From: Peronospora farinosa
Lineage: Eukaryota; Oomycota; Peronosporomycetes; Peronosporales; Peronosporaceae
NCBI GenBank assembly: GCA_947646735.1
Contig: CANTFK010000054.1
Location: forward strand, 454,429-518,428
Direction of reading: 5' to 3'
Length of the DNA: 64,000 bases
The notes under the pieces are model-generated. The model ran no database searches. It was given only the letters and a program-made list of their open reading frames with translations, and was not told the origin of the DNA. A program made the position numbers and the translations under genes. Positions 55,088 through 64,000 of this stretch are shown one piece after another. Within the stretch, counting starts at the first letter, position 1. Each line of letters begins with the position of its first letter.

Positions 55088-57820
55088 TTAAACGTTGTGG
55101 TGTAGGTATTGCAACCTTTCTTGGATAATCTGCAGTCGTGAACTTGCAGTACTAGAAAGTGACGACACTGACGAGGCAGGAGATGTAGGCGCTAAAGGAC
55201 TCGGTGAACCGCGAGAACTCGGCGACAACTTGAGAGAGGAAGGGCGGGGTCGGGTGACTGTGCTTTGTGCGTGGATCCGCATACTCCATACTTTCTCGAT
55301 ACCAACTTCTTCATCGCCCTCTTGCTGCTTCAGCATCGCTTCCTTGTTACATACGTACCGAATGAAGACGCGCACGTGTAGCGCTCGATTTTGCTTGAGG
55401 ATAGGAATCACCAGGAGCAGAAAAGCATCCTTTACCTCCGATGTCATGTCGTCTAGCTCCAGTGTGCATCCTTCAGGCGGGAGCTCGAGCACTCTGTTGG
55501 ATGATGCCCCTCGCAGTGGAGGGACGCCTGGGTAAGCTTCCATCCGTGCTAGCCATCTTCTCACTCCAAGCTGTTTTGTTCGGTCGTCAGTCCAATTTTG
55601 CAGGATAAGCGCAGTTTCACGCGATGTAGTAGTAAACGTTGGCGTCGGCATTGGCTTTATCTCGCCTTGGTCGTTGTCGCCAGCGTCACACTCATACCAC
55701 TGTGCAAGAGCATTCAGCACGCGTTTACGAAACGACTGCACAAAGTCTGCAGTTACACTGACTTCTTCTTCTTCTTGCGTTCGAGCCTTCAACATTCCCG
55801 CAAAACGCAGCAAGCGCAACGCGGTAGTCAAAATTGGTAGCTGCTCTTTCTCGCTCGCCGCTTCACGTTCAAGACGCTCACACAATACAGGAAGTGCATC
55901 TGCGTGAGTATCGCACAATATGAGCGCATCGTTCATCGCACCCAATAACGTCTGAAGTTGCGGCAAGAAACCATCTATCTCCTTGATCCCAGAACGCAAC
56001 AAGTCCCAAGACCTCCATGGAGACATGCCAGTGATTTCGTCATCTGTACGACCATGGAATGCGTCCAGCGTAGACGAATCATGGACAGACTTCGTCGCAT
56101 AAGACGGTTCCCTCTGATCTTCAGCTGATAAGAGCTGGGTCTCAAGAGACTCACATTGCACTTGAATCTGGTTCATACACCGCATATGCTCCTGAGTTTT
56201 CTCCTCGCACACCGATTGGGAGACTGTAATTCTTCAGTCATGAGCTTCAACGTGTGCCGAGCTTCACAAGTTTCCTGCTGAAGCGTCTTGTTCTTCAAAG
56301 CCAACATTCGAGTAGTATCCTCATGCTGTGCAGCAATTTGTGATGTTTTAATCAGCTTTTTCTCGTACTCGTTCAGTCGTGCGAGAAGATTAGTCTCTTT
56401 GTCGCCAAACTGCAACTGAGCTTCTGACAACTTGCTTTCTAGGTCGCGCACAATCATCGCATTTCGCTCTTCATTATGTTGCTGATCACGCAATTGTTGC
56501 AGCATACCATTAAGCCTTTCCTGGTTGTTCTTTACTTCCTTAGCCAATTCCGCTTTAGACATCTCCAATTGTGTTTGCGCTACTTCCAAGTCACTTTGCA
56601 ACCTACGTATCGTCGACACATGTTGGTCTCGATCCTCTCGCTGATCCTGCAGCTTTTTCAAAACTTCAGCAAGATTTTCCTCGTACTCCTGTCTCTCTGT
56701 TGATCGGTTTGCCTTCGATGCTGCAAGTTGTTTCTGCACTTCCACCAACTTCACTTCCAGGCTCTTCACCGTCGTTGCGTGCTGCTCCTCGGCCTCTTTC
56801 AATGCTTCTTCGTACTTCTTCACATCAGCAGTTCGCTCGGACTCCATGTCTGCAATATGTGCCTTCAGCTCGGCACAGTTTCGCTCCAGCTCATTCAACG
56901 CTCTCTCGTGTCGTTCTCGTATCTCATCTTCATCTCGAAACTTCTTCTCCTTCTCACAATTCAATTCCACCTTTAAAAGTTCATTCTCCCCTTGCAATTC
57001 GAGCATCTTTTGCTCATAGGTATCGTACAATTCCTTCTCCCTTACTTCCTTCTCCCGTCTCAATCGAACATTTACTTCTTCCATCAACTCATTTCTCTTT
57101 TCATCAAACTGTAACATTTCTTCACGCTTCCACTTCAATATGTCCTCCTCTTTCTCCTTCAATTGTTGTGTCAAAGTACTGCTTGTCCGTGCCTGAGTCT
57201 CCAATTGTATCTCCATCTCCTTCATCTCTTTTTCCAAGTATGATTTTTTCTCTTTTAACATATCCACTTGAGTTTCTAGGAGCTCGTATTTTTCCTTGAT
57301 TTGTTGTTGTTCTAACACTGCATCCAGCACTTTATTCTTCTCCTTGTGCAACATTTGTTGCATCTCCTTTAACATCGTCTTTAGCTCTTTTTTCTGCAGC
57401 AAAAAAGCTGCTCGTTGGGTCGATATGGTCTCTGTCTGCTCTTCTACAGTGATTGTCAAGCTCTGAAGCTTCTTATAAAGTGTCTGTGTCTCCATTTGGT
57501 CTTCATTTTTGTGCTGTTTATCTCCAATGTCGTGTAAATTGTCCTTTTTTTGACAATTATTGTCCATTTTCATTTTCTCCATTTTCAATAATTTATTGTT
57601 AAATTTAATTGCCAATCGCCATAATTGGGGAATTTGCATCTTCCTGTTGCATCAATTGCGTCTCACGACTCTCACGAATGTGTGCAGCACTTGGTGGCAG
57701 TCCGTGCGTCTGTACATGCCTAAGAGAAGCTTCAAGAACCTGCTTGTCACGACGCGTCTTCACCAGATCAGCACGTAGTAGCTTTAGTGCCGCGTAAGCA
57801 TCTCGAAGGTCTTGTTCCAT
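55088..57820 (-). CDS. Long coiled-coil protein, two frameshifts
   Basis: About 910 codons from the ATG at 57820. Residues 1-70 are helical (DLRDAYAALKLLRADLVKTR). About 70-540 form continuous coiled coil rich in Glu, Lys, Leu and Gln. The last 370 residues (56212-55088) are a globular, uncharacterised region, ending in a Ser/Pro-rich tail. One-base breaks near 57610-57640 and 56203-56215 shift the frame; each segment on both sides continues the same type of sequence. I do not recognise a named family. It may be a cytoskeletal or Golgi/centrosome-type scaffold, but that is a guess from the coiled coil alone. Confidence 0.6.
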
Positions 57821-58743
57821 TATTTATAATACCATTATTTCGTGTAAAAATGACGATATTTGAAAAGAATAAAATTATAAATTATATACAAAATAATGCT
57901 GAAAATAAAAAAGAAAATAAGGGAGTATTTACCAAGGCGTATACTATACTTTAAGATATTTTAGAATCAAAAATAAGTAAACCATTACGTATTTGATTTA
58001 CATATAGTCGATATGTATAGCATGACAGAAATATGTAATTCCAAGCCAAATATTTGATCATTTGCATAATATTTGCAAAATATTTGCTAAAGTTGGCTCA
58101 AGCATGTAGTTCTTTTACGAGTTTGAATACGAGCAAGCACCTTATCAAACGACTACTTGTTGTTCGTCTCGCACAACGATAATATGCCCTCTATGGTGAA
58201 GTAGTGAAAAATGACACAGAGTCTCGTAAATCATTCCTTCTTTCTATTATCCCCTACAAAAACGACGGACTTCTATATGATGGCCTCTGCAAAAGAATTT
58301 GGGTTTTTCATGTGCCTGTTTACCGTTCGACAATACACAAATAATCGATTTCTTGTCTTGGAGACACCCTTGTTTCTGTTTATATTTCACGGCGTCTACT
58401 ATACGTACATGCTATATGTATAGTTTACGCCTTGGTATACTTGTACTATTTTTTCTGCTCGCTGTATATTTTTTATATTTTCACAAATATGTATTCTACA
58501 TAAATATAGTTCTCCTTTGCATACATATTTTACCTAAACAAGTAAAATCAATGTATCACATTTGTTTCACGTACTTTACCCAAAAAGAAATAGTCCTCCT
58601 TTTGTATCCTTTCACATCTGATACGCATCCTAATTTAAGGTACAAAGTCCCTTTTCAATTCATGTTCGTATTCTTCTTCATTTTTACCCAATCAGCTTTC
58701 CCCAATCTTCCATAAGATCATCCTCACTATTATCACCCACCCC
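57821..58743. other. AT-rich intergenic region
   Basis: Divergent spacer between the coiled-coil gene (minus) and the STRAP-like gene (plus). Strongly AT-rich with ATTTGCAAAATATTTGC-type phrases. Open frames are a by-product of composition and carry no recognisable domain. Confidence 0.6.
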
Positions 58744-59822
58744 ATGACTTCACCATCGGCTTCACCTTCGTCGGCTTTACGGTCAAATTCTCCCGTCGTC
58801 TGTCCCGGTCATTCTCGTCCTTTAACGGAAGTATATTACAGTCGTAGTAATTTACTTATTTCTGCCTGTCATGACAAGCTCCCAATGCTACGACATGGTG
58901 AATCGGGCGATTGGATTGGGACATTTGAAGGACATAAAGGGGCGGTCTGGAGTGCGAAATTAGACCCGGACGCAACTTTTGGCGCCCGACCGGCAGTGCC
59001 GATTTTTCTGTCAAAATTTGGGACGCCCTTACGGGCGACCTTGTGACAACATTGGACCACAAACACGTGGTCAAGAGTGTGACGTTTACACTGGACGGAA
59101 TGCGACTCTTGACTGGCGGACACGAAAAAGTCCTGCGGGTGTTTGAGATGGGACAGATTAAAGACCAATTAGAAACGTACAAAACAGATGGTCGGACGGG
59201 AATCGTGGTGGTACCACCGCTCCCATTGGTGGAAATGGAAACAGCTCAGCCCATTCGAAAAATTGTCGTACTTAGTGCGAATATGGCGGTCACCGGCGAA
59301 GTAAATGGAACAATTACGGTCTGGGATTTGAACGCGTATCGATAGATTTATCAACTTCAGGAGTGCATGCAGATGTAATGGATATGGAAGCTTCAAGAGA
59401 TGGAAAAGTGTTGACGGTTGCAGCTGGAAAAGAGGCAAGAAACATTGAGAGAGCAGAGTTTGTGTTATTTTTTTTACTATTTTTTGCTTTGTTGACAAGT
59501 CACCGATGCTATTTTTTATTCTTGTAATAGGTGTATTTCTATGATGTGGACAAGAATTTTGAACTGCTGCGTTCCTTTCCAATGCCGATATCATTTTTGC
59601 AGAGGAAGGAGGAGCATCATTGCATCCGACTGAAAACAAGTTTGTTGCAGGTGGATCCGATACGTGGGTTGACAGAGTTTTTGATTTTGAATCAGGACAA
59701 TTGCTTGAGGAACGCATACAAGGGACATCATGGACCAGTGAGATATTTGCGATACTCACCGTCAGGAAATTCATTTGCTTGACGGTTCAGAAGATGGCAC
59801 CATTCGAATCTGGCATGAATGA
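58744..59822 (+). pseudogene. STRAP: STRAP-like WD40 gene with several frameshifts
   Basis: WD40 protein matching STRAP (unrip), a seven-bladed propeller in the SMN complex and TGF-beta signalling in animals: [63 protein letters not shown] and VVLSANMAVTGEVNGTITVW. After a possible GC-AG intron (59435-59530) come VYFYDVDKNFELLRSF, ASLHPTENKFVAGGSD, GHHGPVRYLRYSPSGNSFA and GSEDGTIRIW. These blocks lie in changing frames: breaks near 58985, 59335, 59597, 59720 and 59784, mostly one missing base, one in a T run. Either a recent pseudogene or a badly resolved assembly stretch. The end at 59822 is approximate. Confidence 0.7.
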
Positions 59823-62800
59823 TTCCAAGTCTGCGTGCGACGTCCCATTGCAGACACAATTGGGAGTTCGAGTTGAAAATAGCAACGGTGATTGACTGTG
59901 GAAAATCAAGCAACGTTGAGGAGATGGCGCGCAGCATGCGAACAATTTACACATTACGCGATAAGGATAAAACAGACAGGTAAGCTTGCAATATTGCAGC
60001 AGAAAACGAGTTAGAGGCCTTTAGTTAACTTGTTCGAGTCTAGTTCCAACACGAGGTCCTCAGCTAGTTTGGAAGGTATCATCCTTGTCATTTTTCGCCT
60101 AAAAACTTGCCCGGAATCCCCTGGTCCGGTCTTGGTCGACCGCATCGTAGCTCTCGAATATGTTCTGCATCCAAGGGATCGCGTTTCTGTAGCTTTCAGC
60201 GAGCCGCCATGTCTGCACTGCGCACAAGCCGCACGTGTGTGGAATGACCTCCTTCATCACCGGCAGCTCATCCGAGAAAGAAACGATTCATATCCACCGA
60301 GATGCTGAATACTGAATGAGACTACAAGGCCTCGCTTGGTAAAACGAGCTCGTTCGTATTTCTTCAACCTGCCTAAGCCCGTGCATGGCTGGCCTAAAAC
60401 GTCCCCAAGCAGAATTTTATCCGAGTGCGTGGCAGCAACAAAGGTATCCACGCGCTTGCTGAGAGTACTTGCTTCAAGCGTTTCGTCCAGCTTCAGCGAC
60501 GGTAGATTCCAGCGAGGCGCAAGCATCAGATGCTTTGTCAGGATTAAAGCTTATGCAGGGTTTACGGTACTGGCGGCTGATCTGCTGGACAGAGGCGTCG
60601 CGCCGGTAGCCCCAACACACCATGAAAGTCCCGACGCTCCCACATCATTCGGATTCGCTCTGGTTCTCCTAGCTTCCCCATCAAACCAACAGGAGCCTGA
60701 TGATCAGATCCTCAGGTTTAGCATATGCTGAACGCCCAGCTTCAGTGCGCACGCGAGCCGCACGAAATAGATCTTCCTGTTCGTTCTTGTCGGATGTTGC
60801 TGGCCGCCACGTGCGACATTGCCTGGTGGAGCTATCGGCCCGTTTACCGAAGGCGTCGTCAATGCTATAGTCGAAGGTTGGCAGTGGACCACGACCACCA
60901 CATGTACGAGCTGGACCGCGGTTCCCACTCGGATCATTGATCTGATCTGGGGGAAGCTGACTCGTATTATCGACGGTGTCATCCATGGGCGCATTAGGAC
61001 TACGGCGTTGAGCTGCTATGGCATTAATCCTGAAGCGCCGTTGTCTACGAGAGAATGCCGACGAAGCCGTATCTCTTGGGGCAGCATCGGATGAGAGGGC
61101 TATAACCTCAGTCGAGGATCGGGTAGAGCTCTATGTTGCATCAGCAGTCGGCCGCGCCGCGGTTGTAGATCCAGCCGCAGGCTCAGAAGCAGACCGGGTC
61201 AACTAGCCTGGACAGTGATCTTCACAAGAATGACATTGTTGACAGAAGAACATCATACCACAGGATGTCCCTCACTCCCTGCCGACGCATTGCTCATCCA
61301 CTTACAGGACTCATTAACCTCAATCACATCCAGCATCTGAGTCATCGTTTTCTGGACAGCAGAAAGCCGAGATGAGAAGAACATGCGGCACCCGCAACTC
61401 ACACATACGCAATGAAGACAGCAGCCGGAACAGCCCTACAACGGCGTGGCAAGTCACGGCTGCCTGACACCCCATTGTAAGCGTGGCGGGCTGTCTTCGG
61501 AACGTAGGTCGCAACTACCGCCAATGTTGCGTACTGACATCACTCTCGACGATGACGTCCTTGACCCAGATGATCGCGCAAGAGGAAGCAAAGAAATTAG
61601 CCATGACGTTGACGCTGCTAGAGCCTTTGCCACGCGAACAGACTCGCTTCGTCGACTTCTGCTTCCTAGACCGCTTCTCAAAAGCGCCCACTTGCTTTCT
61701 TCGATCCATGCGTCTGCCGTCTGGTAGACGTCGAAAAGGTGGTCTTGTCACCTAGCAGCCGCAGTGGGACGCTTGCTTCTAGGTCGGATAGCTTTCGGTG
61801 TGGATCGTGTGTGTTTTTTCTGGACCGGTGCCGTGGCCGTCTCACAAGTCTCCTCCATACCCAAAAATTTGCCCAGTGCCTGCATGCAAGACCTTTCGCC
61901 CCTTACATTCTTCCACCAGTGCCTTCTGGTAGCCATTAAGTAAAGATGACTGTAACGTTACACACATCCATTCTTGCCGTCACGGCAGATATCGCAGCAG
62001 AAGTTGGTCATTTACACAAAATAATTTCATGTCGAAGCTTTTTCATCTCAATAATGTCTTGGGCATTCTTCTCAGGATCAAATACACCAGTCCAATCATT
62101 CGCCATCGATGCTGCGTCACTACCACTTTCAGCGGTCGGCTCACCTTGCGGCAGCTGTTAGCGTTCCTCAAAGGCCAGTCTTCTCTTCGTACTCTTGGTC
62201 TGAGCTTGCATCTTGGAAATGTGGTGGTTATAAGTTTCTTGATACTTCAAATGCTGTGTCATTGCAAGTCCTTCTACTTTTATGGATCGCTAATTTTTAG
62301 CCAGTTCTTATTTTTAGCTGTTCAGGGTCCTTAGTATGTTTAAGCATAGGACCAGGTAGCCCAACTCGTTAGTTAAATCTCAGGTACTTACTGGCAGTTC
62401 CTCTGATTGAGCGCACCCATTTTCTTCAATCATGGCGTCATAATACATTTTCTGCCTCTTCGGCCGTAAATGGATGGTTTTTGTTCTCGTCACTGCAATT
62501 TCTCGGAAGTCAATTGGGTCGGTGGCCCCGCCTTCATCGTGGAATAGACGTAGGGCTGAGCCTCCTCAGGCATCATGGCAAATGAGTCACAGCCACAAGG
62601 CAACTGTGTATTAGCAGTGGCCTGTAGTGCCCTAAGTTTGATTCATATGCGGAGATCTTCAAACGATTAGGTCCACAAAATCAATGCCAAGATTGGCATT
62701 ACGAAATTTATGATTGTGTCAAATGCACAAGGCATCTTGAAAGGCATAAACTTATCTGGCTTACGACCCATAATAGTTCATTTTATCAACACTGTCTGGA

Positions 62801-64000
62801 TCTGGCTCCCTTTACATGAGTTCTCCAAATTGAGGATCACCTTGAAAGCTTCAAACTAAGTGTTTGCTGCTGCTCTATGTGCTGTAACATTTTTCAAACA
62901 GATTCACATGCATGATGATACATTCTTATTGCCATTTAGTGTGAATAACATTACATTTGTGAAAAGAAAAGCGGCATCAGTCATGTCTCTTTCAGTGTAA
63001 GACTGTAGAGCTTTTATAGTGCCATCCAGATCCCACCACATAAGCACGTAAATAGCAAACAACAGGTTCCTTAAGTAGAATTCCTGCCTTAAGGATGCAC
63101 TTGCTGTCCACTTGCCGGTAAATGCCCATCACCAACCGGAGCGTCACGGATTAATCTCATTAAGGTATTCGCCACGTCATCGCAGCGCTTCACTGGAACG
63201 CATAGTTCAGGCCCTCAGGACGCTGCTCAATGGTTTCGCGCACTAACAAAATTAAGCGCTTGTAGTCAAATGAACTGGACTCAATTCTGCAGAAGATCGG
63301 ATCAGGCGTAGAATGTACGTAAACCAGATCAGATTTTCAGCGTACTTTCATCAAAGGTTATCGCGGCTGGTGCTCTGGCGTTGGTCTTCACGGTAACTTC
63401 TTCAACCACTTGTCGCCCGGGTAGTACTTTCCAGCACGTATAGGTTACCGAGCCAGTGAATGCAAAGCCAGCGACCTTTGTCCTGCAACTCGCCAGCTCA
63501 AGGCTTTATGGCAGCGTGAGGGACTCAAACACTCCCAACTCGCTGATCGGCAGGTTTAAATCTGACAGAAGAGAAGAGAGGTTAAAACAAGTCCCCAGTA
63601 TACGTAATCAATTCGGCACCCACTATGTTCTTTTCCGATATCAGCGCGCTCCAACACATACTGACGTAGTATCTGAATATCATGAGCGGTAGAGAGCATC
63701 TCTCTACCTCGCGCTAGTACGAGCTGTCAATTACGAAGTAACTCCAGGTAGAAATACTGGCGTTCACCTGCCAAAAAGCCTGGTAATTTGTATCCATTCC
63801 TGATGGATAATCCTGAATCAAATTGATGTGCGGGTCAGATTCACGGAAGATCCCATGTCGAGCGGAAAGAATCGCGTCTGGGAATTGCTTTTCTCCTCGC
63901 CTCGAACTTCACTTTCTTCTGCTAATGTCTCCATAGGCATATCAGCCACCGTCTCATTAGCATTCGTCCCGTTTATATCAAACATTCATCTTCGTCCTCA
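59823..64000. other. Right end, no supported gene
   Basis: Only short frames on both strands. Some minus-strand stretches have coding character broken by stops (for example about 62250-62010, TKSTKRRLAFEER with an acidic continuation, and about 63986-63750), but I cannot assign a family. Old mobile-element debris is likely. Confidence 0.5.

Noticed and set aside
58211..58715. Hydrophobic ORFs upstream of the STRAP-like gene as membrane proteins
   Set aside because: Phe/Ile/Tyr-rich frames are expected from the AT-rich composition; no conservation signal or domain.
59823..64000. Retrotransposon gag/pol or Helitron at the right end
   Set aside because: Some frames look coding-like, but I found no protease, RT, integrase, Rep or helicase motif to support a class.

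Overview
The window is nuclear DNA from an oomycete, most likely a plant-pathogenic Phytophthora or downy-mildew relative. The sequence-based reasons are a cluster of START-like/FYVE-type zinc-finger proteins (a family expanded in oomycetes), a tandem pair of secreted Nudix proteins resembling Avr3b-type host-targeted effectors, membrane-anchored CAP (SCP/PR-1-like) proteins, a Myb/SANT-like factor of a type common in oomycetes, and compact genes with short GT-AG introns (about 60-130 nt) or none. The species cannot be named from sequence alone.

Layout. 1-24.6 kb is accessory and rearranged. It holds three intact START-FYVE genes (1.7, 14.4, 17 kb), a truncated inverted copy of the first (10.5 kb), two START-FYVE pseudogenes (19.2-21.2 kb), and two copies of a three-exon secreted Nudix gene on a 1.7-kb direct repeat (3.8-5.5 and 11.2-12.9 kb). 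A 1.12-kb inverted repeat (2.57-3.69 / 9.69-10.81 kb) and a decayed LINE (about 8.2-9.2 kb) lie among these blocks. 24.6-39.2 kb is a dense housekeeping block: TALE homeodomain factor, NSRP1-like splicing protein, ribosomal proteins uL18 (L5) and eL14 (L14) head to head, a PH-ankyrin-AGC kinase whose ankyrin exon is duplicated, an eRF1 methyltransferase (N6AMT1/Mtq2), a Myb/SANT-like protein, MYG1 and an NSUN6-type RNA methyltransferase. 40.8-47.4 kb is a cluster of three membrane-anchored CAP paralogs, each with its own low-complexity repeat stalk. 47.6-59.8 kb returns to conserved genes: a TPR protein, an Srp40/Nopp140-like nucleolar protein, AP-3 beta, a BAP31-like ER protein, a long coiled-coil protein and a STRAP-like WD40 gene. 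59.8-64 kb shows no gene I can support.

How it fits together. The left third looks like a birth-and-death region with serial duplication, truncation and inversion. The effector pair is nearly identical in introns, signal peptide and Nudix core but very different in the middle of exon 1 and at the C-terminus. The CAP cluster is another surface/secretome family evolving by tandem duplication and repeat change. Several otherwise conserved genes from 37 kb rightwards carry one-base frameshifts, densest at 56-60 kb. This could be uncorrected assembly indels or real decay. I give gene models with the breaks marked and do not repair them.
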